Below, one piece after another: positions 1-10,569 of a stretch of 64,000 nt of DNA. The stretch's first letter is position 1, and each line of letters opens with the position of its first letter. Origin of the DNA: Desulfobacterales bacterium (GTDB taxonomy: Bacteria > Desulfobacterota > Desulfobacteria > Desulfobacterales > JAEINQ01). The stretch is from contig JAEINQ010000038.1 in assembly GCA_016342285.1 (NCBI GenBank), positions 1 through 64,000 on the forward strand, given 5' to 3'. Below the pieces are notes generated by a model. The model ran no database searches. It worked only from the letters and a program-made list of their open reading frames with translations, and had not been told where the DNA came from. Both the position numbers and the translations under genes were made by a program.

Positions 1-3000
1 CACCAGCAGGATCATTATCATAAACTACCCAGCCAGCTGTAGTACCGTCCTCTGCATCCTCGTATACCGTCGGGCCAATAGGCCCACAAGGCGCAACAAA
101 AGCATCATCCCATTCGGCGATGATTTTGCCTTCGTAGGGGGCGGCAGGACCTGAGGCGTTGCCGTTGATCCGGGTGGTGAGGCGCTTGTAGTCGTTGTAG
201 GGCGCAAAGGTGGTGCCGGTGACTTCGTAGACGGCGAACTCTTCATCGCCGGCTTCGTTACGGATGGAAAAGACCATGTGGGTGCCGGTAAAACCGATAC
301 CCATCACATACTGGCTCTCAAAGGAGACAGGCATGTCGAACTGCCCGCCAAAAAGCTGCTCTCCTGCGGCGGTATGGTTCTCATCCGTAACCCTTTCCAG
401 AGAGTATTTGGCCCTCAGGAAAAGGCTGCCGCCTTCATCTTTCCGCATTTCCAGATAGACCTGACCCCAGACGTTGTTTAACCGTTTGGTCTCTTCGCTT
501 GGATCGTTGGCCACATTGTAAAAATACCCATCGATCCTGGCCCGACCCCGAGCGACCCAGCTGGGATCGTAGTCGACGTCGGAACCGTTTTTAACGGTAA
601 CCGCCGCCTGGAAGAAGTCCTTATCCTGGGCAAAAACCAGCCCCGCGGTCACTTCCTGTCCATTGGTACCGGTGTTGTCCGCTGTCATGGTCACCGAATC
701 GGGGTTGAAAACGATTTCCGTGGTCGCAGGCGGCGTAGCTGGATTCAGGGACAGGTTCCAGAGATTTTCATTGCGGCTGCCGGCTGAAAAATCATCATAC
801 AAGCAGGCGTCGTCGGCCGGCACATCGTCGTAATCGTTCGGATCACTCCCCAGAGCGACCTCGATCCCGTCCGGCGTTTCGTCCCCGTCGGTGTCCGCGG
901 CGTTCGGGTTGGTGCCGTGGCTCGTCACCTCCGCACCGTCCTTAAGCCCGTCGTTGTCCGTGTCCGGATCATCCGGATTTGTGGAATAAGTGCCTGTCTC
1001 CTCGTAATCGTAGAGCCCATCCCCGTCGCTGTCCGGATCGGCCAGGATGAAATCGATGCCGGACACGACCGTTTCGGCGGCCACAACCACGGCAAAGGGG
1101 CCGTCGCCGTCGCCGTAATAGCCCTCCGCCTCGCCGGGATCGGGCTCCAGGCTGTTGTTGCTGTCCCGGACCGCGGTGACATAGTAGGTGCCGTTAACCG
1201 GCACCGGGAGCGCATAGGCCCCGGGGGCGGTGATGGCGATCACATTGACCGGGTCATCGATAAAATCGGGATTATCAAACGCACCGACCAGGATATCGCC
1301 GGTCTGGTCGCCGGAATAAGCGACCGTGCCGGAGATGTCCACCCGCGTGCAGGGTCCGGCGTAGACATCATCCCAATCGGCCGCGATGGTGCCGCCGTAG
1401 CCTGGCGACGCCTGAAAGCGGGTCAGCAGCGCCTTGCCCGGGAAGGCCGATTCGTAGATCGGTGTTTCGATCGCATAGAGGATCAGCTCCTCGTTGCCCA
1501 GATCGTCTTCCAGATGGAACACCAGGTGCGTCGCCGTCCGGCCTGCCGCCAGGGTGTAAGTCCGGGCCGTGTCGATGCCCATCTCGAACGGCTGGGTGAA
1601 GATCTCGTGGGACGCGGATCCATCCGCATTGTCCAAACGCTCGGCAAACGCCTTGGCGTTCATCGAACCGTCGCTGTAGTAGTCGATGGCCACCATGGCG
1701 AACACCTGCCCCTCGGACCCGTTGTAACCGCCCGAACCGTCGTAGGTGTCGTTGTAGAAATCACCCTGGACGCGGATCCGGCCGCGGGCCTGGCCCGACG
1801 GGTCGACCGCGTCAAAGGAAAGATCGGTTACGTGGACCGTTGCCTCGACAACGTCCTTGCCCGGTACCGTGATCAACTGGCTGTTGGTGTTGCGCGTGGT
1901 CCCGGCCTCGATCCCTTCACCGTCGTCCATGGCCGCCAGGTGCAACTTGAAATCGCCCCCGGCGTCGAGCACCTGTGCCGTGGCGCCGCCGGACGACAGA
2001 TTCGCGTTCCAGCGGCCCGAATCGATGGCCCCGCTCTCGAAATCGTCGTAACGGCAGTCGTCGAGAGCCGGCAGACTGGCCGGATCCCCGGGGTCGCTGC
2101 CCATGGCGACCTCGAAGCCGTCCAGCTCGCCGTCGCCGTCGGCATCGCTATCCAGCAGGTTGTTCAAACCATCCGTATCATAGTCTACATGCCAGTCAGC
2201 GCCCCAGAGGGCGGCCTCGTCACCGTCGGTGAGCCCGTCATTGTCGCTGTCGCGATCGTAAGGATTGGTGCCCAGGGGTATTTCTTCGTGATCGAAAAGC
2301 CCGTCGCCGTCGGTGTCAAACGGCGCCAAGGCGACGTTGTCAAATTCAGCGTCCATCACCGCACCGGGAAGGCCCGGCGTAGCGACGCTTGAATCCAGTG
2401 CCATGGTCGAACCAAATGACGGATACGAAACGGGAACCTCCCGCATGGCCACTTCTTTTTGACCGTTGGAAAGATCCGTGCAGGTAAAGACCAACTGGCT
2501 GCCGGTAAAGGCCAGTGAGAACCGGTATTGCTGGTCCGGTAAGATGGGCATGTTGAAGCTGCCGCCCATGATCGGCATATACTGAATCGCAGCAGCATCC
2601 AAAAATACAATGGCATAATAGCCGGCCGTTAGCTGACCATCGGTATCATCGATATAGGCTCGGGCCCAGACATCGCCGACATGGCCATTGTGGTCGCCGT
2701 CCGGGCTTCCGGGACCGTAGGTGGTATTGTAGAAGAATCCGCCCAGTTCGGCCCGTCCCTGGTCGCTCTGGCCATGGACGGCCAGGTCGGCGGCGATATA
2801 GTTGCTGGCGCGGCCCACGGGCATCCAGGTGGTGGCATTGACACCTGCGCTGTGGGCCTTGAGGCGCAATGCGCTGTTGTCGCCGTGATCGATGATCTCC
2901 CGTGCGATCTCAAGGTAGGCACCCGGCATATTGACTGCCCACTTGGACGGATCGAGGGGTTCGGTTGAAAAATCATCGTAAACCGTGGCCCCGCCGTTGA

Positions 3001-6000
3001 TGTATACATTATCAAACTCGGCATGGATATAACCGTCGCCGGCATCGCCGTTATCGATGTCGGCGGCGGTGCCAATACCCTTGAACGGGGTAGAAACGGC
3101 GTTTACCGTGGTGCAGGGGACCGTATAGCTGTCCGTGGCCATGGGCGTGCCCGGGACGGCCGGATCGTAAAGGTTGAAGGTAAAGGTCTTGTCCCCATCG
3201 TAGATCAGCTCCAGGGTGTAAAAACTCCCTTTGGAAAAAACCGGCGGACCGGCATTGGTAAACCACCCTTGTGCAATGAGGCTTTTGTTGTTTTCCAGGT
3301 CATCCGTACGCTTAACGAGCCAGCCGGGCCTGAATCCCTCGGCATCTTCAAGCAAACCGAATTGGACCTGAACGTCGCCGATGGGATCGGCGCCGGTCGC
3401 ATCGGCCTTGAGAAAGTAACCGAGAATGCCGGCCTTTACCGTGGCATCGCCGGTGAAACCGGCGATGGCGGTTTCGACCACCCGCATGTCCGTTCGGATG
3501 GATTGCACCGCTGCCGGGTCTGAAAAAGGAACAAGGGTTTCCCCGATCTGGTCAACCCCTCTGGCTTTTGAAACCAGCACGCCTGCAACCACTTCCTGAA
3601 CCTGTTCCAGAACGCTCCATTTACCGGCGTCGATCTTGGGCGCCTCGAAATCGTCGTAGAGAACGGGCACGGAAGAGGGGTCGTTGGGATCGGTGGCCGC
3701 ATAAAACTCTTCGGCGTTGGTCACCAGATCGCCGTCGGCATCGCCGTCCGGGTCGGCCACACCGTGCTCGGCCTCCCAGGCATCGGACATGGTGTCGTTG
3801 TCGTCATCGGGGTCAGCGTTGTCGCCGATCCCGTCGCCATCGGCATCGGCCCATTCGGAATTATTGGCCGGAAAAGCATCCTGGAAATCAGGAACACCAT
3901 CGCCGTCTGTGTCCGGATCTTCCAAGGCAAAATCGATGCCGGTCACGGCGGTCTCCGCTACGATCACGGATGTGGTTTCGGTGGCTGTACCGTAACGGCC
4001 GAAGGCCTCGCCAGGATCAGGCGTGGTGCTGGCGTCACTGTCGCGATAGGCCCCCACATAGTAAGTGCCGTAGGCCGGCACGGAAAGGGTATAGGCGCCC
4101 GGGGCGGAAATGATGGCCGAAGCCACCGGATCGCCGGTGAGTTCATCGGGATTGACAAAGGCCCCGACGCGAATGTCACCGGTCTGTTCCCCGCTGTAGG
4201 CCACCGTTCCGCTGACGTCCACTCGGGTGCACGGAGCGGCGATCACGTCATCCCAGTCGGCGATCATGGCGGCACTGCCCGCGCCGCCATAAATCCGGTT
4301 GTGAAGCCCCAGGCCCGGATTGGCGGCGGTGTAGTGGTCGGTGGTGACCGGATAAACGATCACCTCGGCTTCGCCGGCTGCCAGATCTTCCAGTACAAAA
4401 ATCAGGTGGGTGCCGGTAAAACCCATACCGAGCTTGTAGGCCCGGCCGGTCTGCAGCGGTTGGGAAAAGTTCTCCAGGGAGAAACCGCGGGACAAAAGGA
4501 CCTGGGAATCGTCATCGCTGCTCCAGACCGGTACCATCTGCCGGTAGGCATAGACGCCGGCCGAAAAAGTGCCGTCGCTGAACTGATCGATCTTGACGTG
4601 GGCAAAAACCTCGCCCACGCCGCCGTTGTATACATCGCCGTTGGGGCTGCCCGGACCGTAGGTGTCGTTGTAGAGATATCCGGCGATGCGCACCCGGCCC
4701 CTGGTGCCTGACGGGATGGTGCTGTCGGCCGACAGGGTCACCACGGCCTCGAGGTAGTCCTTGGCGGTATCGGCCAGATTGAGCCTATTGGTAAAGGTGT
4801 CACTGCCATCGGTGGAGACGGAAAGGCGCGCCTGTCCGCCGACCACATCGGCCGTGCCCACGCCGTTGTGCGTCCAGCGGGCGGGGTCGATGGTTTGGGA
4901 CTCAAAATCGTCAAAAGGACAATCCGTAAAATTCGGCTGGCTTTGGTCATTGCCCGGATCGCCGCCCAGGGCCACCTCGACGCCATCGAGTTCGCCGTCG
5001 TTGTCGGCATCGGGGTCAAGCAGGTTGTTGGCCTCGCCGCCCAAGTCAAAATCGGTGGTCAGGTTGCCGTTGCCACTCCAGAAAGAGGCCTCGTAGCCGT
5101 CAGAAAGCCCGTCGTTGTCGGTGTCCGGGTCCGTGGGGACGGTGCCGTAGGTATGGACCTCGTCGCCGTCGGTGAGCCCGTCGCCGTCCGAGTCCGGATT
5201 GTAGGGGTTGGTGCCGGCCGGGCCCTCATCCGCATCGAGCAGCCCGTCGTTGTCGTCATCGGTGTCGGCATTATCGCCGGTGCCGTCGGTGTCGGCATCG
5301 GCCCATTCCGTATCATCATTGGGGAAGGCATCCCAGAAATCAGGCACGGTATCGCCGTCGGCGTCCGGGCCTCCCAGGTAGACATCATCGAAGTCAACGG
5401 CCATGTACCCGCCGGTCGGGCCTTCATAGACCCGGGTGGTGAGGTTCTTGTACGGCTGGACCGGTGGATAGACGCCGGTGGCAATGTCATAGAGCACGGT
5501 CTGCTTCTGGTTGGTGACCGTGTCTTCACAGCCGAAAACCAGATGGGTGCCGGTGACGCCCAGGGTCAGGCGGTAGGGCCGGTCTTCGACGATGGGCATG
5601 GCGAAGTTCCCGTCAAAGAACCAAAGATAGGTGTTGCCATCAGGATCCTGGGCGCGCTCGGCATAATAACCGGCGGACAGGCTGCCGTCGGGTTGGCGGT
5701 CGATCTTGACCTGGGCCCACACGTCGCCCTGAACGCCCTGGTACCCGCCGTTGGGGCTGCCCGGGCCAAAGGTGTCGTTGTAAAAATAGCCGTCGATCCG
5801 AGCCCGGCCAAAGGTGTCCACCTGGATGGCGCTGTCGCTGCCCACCGTGACCTCGGCCTCGATCCAGGGGGATTGCTGGGTAACAGCCAGGCTGGAGGTT
5901 TCCTGGCTACCGGCACTGAAAACGGCCTGGCGCACTTTGGTGTCGCCGGAGCGGTCGACGATCTCGCGCTCGACCTCCAGCTCACCGTAGTAGGTGAGCC

Positions 6001-8173
6001 AGCGACCGGCATCCAGGGGAGCGGTGGCAAAGTCGTCGTAGAGGCCCAGTCCGGTGCCGCCCGCGGTGTAGGCATCATCGGTCATCACATTGTCGAAGGC
6101 AGCGGTAACAGAACCGGATCCGGGTTGGGTGTTGGTAAAATGGACCCCGGTGGTCAGAGACCGGTTGGCGCCAAAGGCCGGCCCCATGGGCACCGGCAGG
6201 CCGCCGGCCGTATCGAAACTGGCCGAGCCCAGAAGCGTGGTGCCGGAAGCGTCATAAATGGCGAAATGAAGGGTGTTGACGGTTTCGTCGTAGCCCATCT
6301 CGAGTTGGTAGACGGTGTCCATGGCCAGGACCGTGGCGCCGGTGTCGATGGTGCCGCCGCCCAACGGGGTTTCCGTATTCCATTGGGCATCGTCGCTCTG
6401 GGTTACATCCCACCAGGCCTGGATCGTATCGTCGCCAGGCAATTTCCCGATGGCAACGCCGACCCAGACATTGCCCGTATGGTTGGTCGGTGCCGCGTCA
6501 ACGGCGTTGAAGAGAACGCCTTCCACTCGGGCAAAAACCGGAACATCAGTGCTCTCCCGAACGATCTCGGTCAAGGTCACGTCGGCTTTCAGGTGGGCCA
6601 CGGACTGGGGATTGACCAGCCTGGCCCTGTTCCGGGTCCAAATGTTGCCCGGCCCCCGGGCTTTTGAGACAAGAACCCCGTCATTGACCCGACGCACCCC
6701 TTCGACGCTGTTCCAGCGGGCCGGATCGATAAACCCGGATTCAAAATCGTCATAGAGGGTGCGGTTGACCACCGCCGTATCGCCGCCGTCGCTCGGGCTG
6801 GTGCCCAAGGCGACTTCCATGCCGTCGTCCACCCCGTCGCCGTCGGAGTCGGCAAGGGCCGGATTGGTCCCGTAGGTATTGACCTCGTCACCGTCAGACA
6901 GGCCGTCGCCGTCGGAATCCGGGTTGTTGGGGTTGGTGCCGTAAATGTTAAGCTCATCGCTGTCGGTCAGGCCGTCGTTGTCGTTATCCCCGGAGCCATC
7001 ACGGTCAAGGGTACCGAAATTGGCAAACTCCAGGACATCCCAGATGCCGTCACCATCGGTATCATCGACAATCCAGAAACTGGCGATGGGGACATCGGTT
7101 CCGGATACGACAACCGGCAACGGGACCTCGCCGCCGTTAAACCAGCCGCTGGCTTCGCCGGAATCCATGTCGATCACCGGCGGGACCCCAGCCAGATCAC
7201 TTTCGCCATCGGTATCCCGAAACGCGGCGACATAGTAGGTCCCGTCAGGAAGGCCGGTGAGGGTATAGGCAAAGACCTGGGGCTGTCCGGTGGCCGGATT
7301 CCAGAAACCGGGGTCGTCGATCTTGACAACGGCCGCCAGATTGGCGGGATCGCGATCAGCACTGGTAAAAGCGCCCACATAGACATCGCCGTTCTGGATG
7401 CCGATGTAGGTGACGGCCCCGCTGATGCTGTACGTATCGTCCACGGTTAACTGCAGGGGGGTGGTCAGGGTCACATCGGGGATGGCGTAGAAATCATCGG
7501 TCAGTTCGGCGGTGTCCCATTCGTCGGTGCCCATGGCATTGGCTGCGGTGAGCACCGGCACGGGGACCGGGGCGTCCTCGGTGCCGCCGGCATCATAGGT
7601 CCCACTGGCGTTGGCATCGGTATACCAGCCGGCATCGGGGTTGAACAGCTGGGTCTGGATCAGGGTGAAATTGTAGGGGCCGTGAACCGCACCGTCTCGG
7701 ACCTTGAAATGGACGCGAAACAGGGTCTGCTCGTCGGTGTAGGCCCCGCCGCCGCCGGCGACCGGGTCGGTGTTGACAAACGCACCGCTGAGCTTGACCA
7801 GGCCGGTAGCGTCCTGGTTGCCCACGGAGGGAACCGCGCTGGCCGGATCGCCGGGTTCGGTGCGGGTATCGGTGACCTGGACAAAGGTGGCACTTTGGGC
7901 CTCGAAATAGCCCAGATCCGCTTCACCCTCGGTCTCGTTGACCTCTTCCACCTGAAAGACCTCGTTGTCGTAACCCACGGTCAGGGCCGCGCCGGCCACA
8001 TCCGTGGCATCGTCCACCCGGACAAGCAGCTCAAAGGTGTCGCCTGCCGACAGGACTTGGTCCAGGTCGGTTGAATGCAGAGACACTGTTTTTGCCGCCC
8101 CGACTTCAGCGGTTATGCCGAAGGTCAGTAGCAGGATAAACAATACGGTTTGAACGATGGATTTGGTCTTCAT
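1..8173 (-). CDS. Giant exported multidomain protein with cohesin-like N-terminus and five TSP3 calcium-binding blocks (3' end outside window)
   Basis: One uninterrupted reading frame runs from the ATG at 8173 to the window edge (2724 codons, no stop). The start follows a GGGGGAAG ribosome site and gives a clear signal peptide (KTKSIVQTVLFILLLTFG). Residues ~30-180 look like a cohesin-type beta-sandwich. Three copies of a carboxypeptidase-regulatory-like module (SGTVAYSGxQTGDI, 7430-7150, 4230-3990, 1350-1090) alternate with five blocks of DxDxDG thrombospondin type 3 repeats (7065-6785, 5375-4950, 3925-3685, 2325-2080, 1055-835). Seven ~230-residue LamG/concanavalin-like modules open with YDDFxxxxIDxxRW (near 6755, 6045, 4915, 3665, 2990, 2060, 810) and carry FYNDTYGPGSPNG motifs. 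The role is probably a calcium-stabilised surface or secreted adhesin; the substrate is unknown. Module reuse suggests growth by internal duplication. Confidence 0.85.
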   Translation of the reverse strand, partial: MKTKSIVQTVLFILLLTFGITAEVGAAKTVSLHSTDLDQVLSAGDTFELLVRVDDATDVAGAALTVGYDNEVFQVEEVNETEGEADLGYFEAQSATFVQVTDTRTEPGDPASAVPSVGNQDATGLVKLSGAFVNTDPVAGGGGAYTDEQTLFRVHFKVRDGAVHGPYNFTLIQTQLFNPDAGWYTDANASGTYDAGGTEDAPVPVPVLTAANAMGTDEWDTAELTDDFYAIPDVTLTTPLQLTVDDTYSISGAVTYIGIQNGDVYVGAFTSADRDPANLAAVVKIDDPGFWNPATGQPQVFAYTLTGLPDGTYYVAAFRDTDGESDLAGVPPVIDMDSGEASGWFNGGEVPLPVVVSGTDVPIASFWIVDDTDGDGIWDVLEFANFGTLDRDGSGDNDNDGLTDSDELNIYGTNPNNPDSDGDGLSDGDEVNTYGTNPALADSDGDGVDDGMEVALGTSPSDGGDTAVVNRTLYDDFESGFIDPARWNSVEGVRRVNDGVLVSKARGPGNIWTRNRARLVNPQSVAHLKADVTLTEIVRESTDVPVFARVEGVLFNAVDAAPTNHTGNVWVGVAIGKLPGDDTIQAWWDVTQSDDAQWNTETPLGGGTIDTGATVLAMDTVYQLEMGYDETVNTLHFAIYDASGTTLLGSASFDTAGGLPVPMGPAFGANRSLTTGVHFTNTQPGSGSVTAAFDNVMTDDAYTAGGTGLGLYDDFATAPLDAGRWLTYYGELEVEREIVDRSGDTKVRQAVFSAGSQETSSLAVTQQSPWIEAEVTVGSDSAIQVDTFGRARIDGYFYNDTFGPGSPNGGYQGVQGDVWAQVKIDRQPDGSLSAGYYAERAQDPDGNTYLWFFDGNFAMPIVEDRPYRLTLGVTGTHLVFGCEDTVTNQKQTVLYDIATGVYPPVQPYKNLTTRVYEGPTGGYMAVDFDDVYLGGPDADGDTVPDFWDAFPNDDTEWADADTDGTGDNADTDDDNDGLLDADEGPAGTNPYNPDSDGDGLTDGDEVHTYGTVPTDPDTDNDGLSDGYEASFWSGNGNLTTDFDLGGEANNLLDPDADNDGELDGVEVALGGDPGNDQSQPNFTDCPFDDFESQTIDPARWTHNGVGTADVVGGQARLSVSTDGSDTFTNRLNLADTAKDYLEAVVTLSADSTIPSGTRGRVRIAGYLYNDTYGPGSPNGDVYNGGVGEVFAHVKIDQFSDGTFSAGVYAYRQMVPVWSSDDDSQVLLSRGFSLENFSQPLQTGRAYKLGMGFTGTHLIFVLEDLAAGEAEVIVYPVTTDHYTAANPGLGLHNRIYGGAGSAAMIADWDDVIAAPCTRVDVSGTVAYSGEQTGDIRVGAFVNPDELTGDPVASAIISAPGAYTLSVPAYGTYYVGAYRDSDASTTPDPGEAFGRYGTATETTSVIVAETAVTGIDFALEDPDTDGDGVPDFQDAFPANNSEWADADGDGIGDNADPDDDNDTMSDAWEAEHGVADPDGDADGDLVTNAEEFYAATDPNDPSSVPVLYDDFEAPKIDAGKWSVLEQVQEVVAGVLVSKARGVDQIGETLVPFSDPAAVQSIRTDMRVVETAIAGFTGDATVKAGILGYFLKADATGADPIGDVQVQFGLLEDAEGFRPGWLVKRTDDLENNKSLIAQGWFTNAGPPVFSKGSFYTLELIYDGDKTFTFNLYDPAVPGTPMATDSYTVPCTTVNAVSTPFKGIGTAADIDNGDAGDGYIHAEFDNVYINGGATVYDDFSTEPLDPSKWAVNMPGAYLEIAREIIDHGDNSALRLKAHSAGVNATTWMPVGRASNYIAADLAVHGQSDQGRAELGGFFYNTTYGPGSPDGDHNGHVGDVWARAYIDDTDGQLTAGYYAIVFLDAAAIQYMPIMGGSFNMPILPDQQYRFSLAFTGSQLVFTCTDLSNGQKEVAMREVPVSYPSFGSTMALDSSVATPGLPGAVMDAEFDNVALAPFDTDGDGLFDHEEIPLGTNPYDRDSDNDGLTDGDEAALWGADWHVDYDTDGLNNLLDSDADGDGELDGFEVAMGSDPGDPASLPALDDCRYDDFESGAIDSGRWNANLSSGGATAQVLDAGGDFKLHLAAMDDGEGIEAGTTRNTNSQLITVPGKDVVEATVHVTDLSFDAVDPSGQARGRIRVQGDFYNDTYDGSGGYNGSEGQVFAMVAIDYYSDGSMNAKAFAERLDNADGSASHEIFTQPFEMGIDTARTYTLAAGRTATHLVFHLEDDLGNEELILYAIETPIYESAFPGKALLTRFQASPGYGGTIAADWDDVYAGPCTRVDISGTVAYSGDQTGDILVGAFDNPDFIDDPVNVIAITAPGAYALPVPVNGTYYVTAVRDSNNSLEPDPGEAEGYYGDGDGPFAVVVAAETVVSGIDFILADPDSDGDGLYDYEETGTYSTNPDDPDTDNDGLKDGAEVTSHGTNPNAADTDGDETPDGIEVALGSDPNDYDDVPADDACLYDDFSAGSRNENLWNLSLNPATPPATTEIVFNPDSVTMTADNTGTNGQEVTAGLVFAQDKDFFQAAVTVKNGSDVDYDPSWVARGRARIDGYFYNVANDPSEETKRLNNVWGQVYLEMRKDEGGSLFLRAKYSLERVTDENHTAAGEQLFGGQFDMPVSFESQYVMGIGFTGTHMVFSIRNEAGDEEFAVYEVTGTTFAPYNDYKRLTTRINGNASGPAAPYEGKIIAEWDDAFVAPCGPIGPTVYEDAEDGTTAGWVVYDNDPAG

Positions 8174-8301
8174 GGCTTCCCCCGATTTCCCCTGATGATT
8201 TTTCCCCACCAAAAACCCATATATTAAATAATACCCACTGTATTAGCGTATTTCCGGATTGTACCTGTTCATCCTGTCGGAAAAACATTTAAAGACCTTT
8301 T

Positions 8302-8521
8302 GACAGGATTTACATGATCTTCAGGATTTACATGATTTTGTGCGGCCCGACCGGACGCCGGGACCTTACGATTGCATCCGCTGCGCGGAAAGTGTTGCAT
8401 CACTCGGCTTTGCACCCCTTAACATTCTGACTCAATGCTCACCTCGCCGGCAGGCGATTGACTCTTTCGAGACTTCTTCCGGAAGTCTTGAAAAAAATCC
8501 AGTCAATCCTGTTATCCTGTC
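8302..8521. repeat. GACAGGAT-bounded intergenic element, copy 1
   Basis: A 220-bp unit starts GACAGGATTTACATGATC and ends ATCCTGTC, so it has short inverted termini. The core contains a conserved GC-rich block (GCGGCCCGACCGGACGCCGG) and a segment ending TCCGGAAGTCTTGAAAAAA. It is the first of three tandem copies separated by T-rich spacers of about 27 bp, between the dockerin protease gene and the giant protein gene. A further terminus-like stretch lies at 8262-8281. Confidence 0.7.
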
Positions 8522-8548
8522 TAAAACCTTTTTTTCTTTTTTTCTTTT

Positions 8549-8769
8549 GACAGGATTTACATGATCTTCAGGATCTACATGATTTTGTGCGGCCCGGCCG
8601 GACGCCGGGACCTTACGATTGCATCCGCTGCGCGGAAAGTGTTGCATCACTCGGCTTTGCACCCCTTACCATGCTGACTCGATGCTCACCTCGCCGAAGG
8701 CGATGGCTTCTTGCCTGGCCGGCTTCCGGCCGGCAGGCAAAAAATCCAGTCCATCCTGTCGATCCTGTC
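8549..8769. repeat. GACAGGAT-bounded intergenic element, copy 2
   Basis: Second tandem copy, about 221 bp, very similar to copy 1 through the GC-rich core, with the same GACAGGAT and ATCCTGTC ends. The spacer before it is a run of T interrupted by C. It carries no plausible gene. Confidence 0.7.
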
Positions 8770-8795
8770 TGAAAACTTTTTTCTTTTTTTCTTTT

Positions 8796-9041
8796 GACAG
8801 GATTTACATGATCTACATGATTCTATTTGACCCGGCCGGATGCCGGGATCAAATGGCTGCATACGTCTACGCCATTTAGGCTTCGCCGCACAGGTCCGCT
8901 CACGCGGAAGGTGTGACACCAAGCACCACTGGAAATACCGAGATTCCCGAAACATTTTCCCCCTCGCCGAAGGCGATGGCATATTTCGAGACTTCGTCCG
9001 GAAGTCTTGAAAAAAATCCAGTCCATCCTGTCAATCCTGTC
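8796..9041. repeat. GACAGGAT-bounded intergenic element, copy 3 (variant core)
   Basis: Third tandem copy, about 246 bp, with the same ends but a different core (GCTGCATACGTCTACGCC, then a GTCCGCTCACGCGGAAGG stretch). The variant core is shared with the copy at 12210-12461, so at least two subfamilies exist. It ends 12 bp before the stop of the dockerin protease gene. Confidence 0.65.
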
Positions 9042-9052
9042 TAAAAACATTC

Positions 9053-10528
9053 TCACGGCCGAAGTTGAGCAATCGCCTGAAGGGCAAAGGCCGCTTCTTC
9101 ATTGCCGATGCGTCTGTCGGCGTTGACATCGGCGCCCCGCCAGAGCGAAGGCGCGGGTGACAGGCCGGCCGACACCCGCAGGGCAAGGATCGCATCGGCC
9201 AGGTCGACCGCCCCGTCCTGGTTCACGTCGCCGGCCGAACCGTAAATCCAGTGAATCCCGTCGGCATCGTCGGCATGAAGGGTCCGTTTGAACTGTCCGG
9301 ACGCGCCATAGCCGTACATCACCTTGGCCACGTCGTATTGGCCATCGCCGATATCCCCGTACAGGTCACGCAGGCCCAGGCCATGACCCAGTTCGTGCAG
9401 GGCCACGGTCTCAACGTCGTACTGCCCGGCCGCCGGCACCGGATCGGTGCTCCAGGCATAGGCATCGTTAAAAACGATGTCGCATTCCACAATGGTGTCG
9501 GGGATCGACCAGATATAGGCTCTTGCCAGGGCGCCGCTGATATTCCCCCAGAGAACCTGGTTTTCGCCATCATAATCTGAAACGGTGTGGGCATGCTCCC
9601 CGGCAAAGCGATAGGCAAAGGCCGCACCGACCCGGGTCCAGGTATCGGCAGCGGCGATCACGGCATCGGCTTCGCCAATGCAGTCGCCGGTGTTTTCATG
9701 AACCCGCAGATCGACCACCGGCGGATGGCCCGGGGCCTCCCATCGGGCGCCGAGGAAACCGAAAGTCACCTGGAAATCAACGGCCAGGCCGGTGCCGGCG
9801 GCACTGGTGACGGTGACCGGCCCGCTGCCGGCCGAAGCCGGATACCCGTTGATCTCCCCGGTGGGCACGTCACAGACAATGGTATCGTCGGTCCATGAAT
9901 CAATGACCGCCTCAATGGCGGGCTGACCCGCCGCAAAGAAAAAGGTGACCGCACTTGCCAAAGCGTCATAGGCGCCGAAATCGCTGCCGGTAATGGTCAC
10001 CCGGGCGCCGGTGCCGGCTGACGCCTTTGACGGCGTGACCCCTTGAATGACAGGCGCCTGGGGATCTTCGGCATCGGTTTCCATGGGAACGGCATCCAGA
10101 TCGGCATCGTTGTCAGAATCCCGTGAATCATCGAGGGCTGTCCCCCTGTCTTGGAAGATTTCAATGCGCCAGTCATAATTGCCCTGGCTGCCGCCGGTAA
10201 CATCGCAATGGGCCGTGTTTTCCGGAAGGGTGCCCTGAATGGTATGGGGATTGGTGGTGTGAACCAGGGTCCAGTCACCGGTGCCGGCCGGCCGGTAATA
10301 GATTTTTTCAAAGACCGTCAGCGCGCCACTGCCGCCGCTGACCGCCGGGGTCCAGTTCAGGCGGGCCTGGGACAGGTAGCCGTCGTTGTCTCTGTCCACC
10401 GCATCGCCCCACGCGGCATCGGAAATCACCGCCGTTTCAGCGGCACGGGCAGCGCCTGCGGCCCATACCAAAAACGCTGCGGCCAGCATAAGAATTTGAA
10501 TCGTCCGGTGATGTCTGGTTAAACGCAT
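9053..10528 (-). CDS. Exported dockerin-bearing zinc metalloprotease (metzincin-like)
   Basis: A 491-residue protein with a signal peptide (RTIQILMLAAAFLVWAAGA, cleavage near ARA), an IPT/TIG-type Ig-like domain around 155-250, a protease segment with HELGHGLGLRD near 375-386, and a C-terminal dockerin at about 432-491. The HExxHxxGxxD pattern is a metzincin-type zinc site with Asp as third ligand. The dockerin shows two F-hand calcium loops (GDVNQDGAVDLADAI and ADVNADRRIGNEE). It is probably an extracellular protease tethered through cohesin-dockerin binding; a cohesin-type protein is encoded just upstream at 11403-11867. The substrate is unknown. No strong Shine-Dalgarno precedes the start. 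Confidence 0.85.
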   Translation of the reverse strand: MRLTRHHRTIQILMLAAAFLVWAAGAARAAETAVISDAAWGDAVDRDNDGYLSQARLNWTPAVSGGSGALTVFEKIYYRPAGTGDWTLVHTTNPHTIQGTLPENTAHCDVTGGSQGNYDWRIEIFQDRGTALDDSRDSDNDADLDAVPMETDAEDPQAPVIQGVTPSKASAGTGARVTITGSDFGAYDALASAVTFFFAAGQPAIEAVIDSWTDDTIVCDVPTGEINGYPASAGSGPVTVTSAAGTGLAVDFQVTFGFLGARWEAPGHPPVVDLRVHENTGDCIGEADAVIAAADTWTRVGAAFAYRFAGEHAHTVSDYDGENQVLWGNISGALARAYIWSIPDTIVECDIVFNDAYAWSTDPVPAAGQYDVETVALHELGHGLGLRDLYGDIGDGQYDVAKVMYGYGASGQFKRTLHADDADGIHWIYGSAGDVNQDGAVDLADAILALRVSAGLSPAPSLWRGADVNADRRIGNEEAAFALQAIAQLRP

Positions 10529-10569
10529 TTTTTGATCGGTTTTATTTAAACCCGTTTTTGCTTCATTGT

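Noticed and set aside
917..2392. Long plus-strand frame of 491 codons
   Set aside because: Antisense shadow of the giant minus-strand gene, whose signal peptide and repeated domains are clear; the plus translation is low in complexity and has no family.
4868..6667. Plus-strand frame of 599 codons
   Set aside because: Same reason: it lies opposite TSP3 and LamG-like modules of the giant gene, and its Gly/Val-rich text is what the complement of that code gives.
8302..9041. CRISPR array considered for the tandem repeats
   Set aside because: Units are about 220 bp with T-rich 27-bp spacers that are alike, not short repeats with unique spacers; no cas gene seen.
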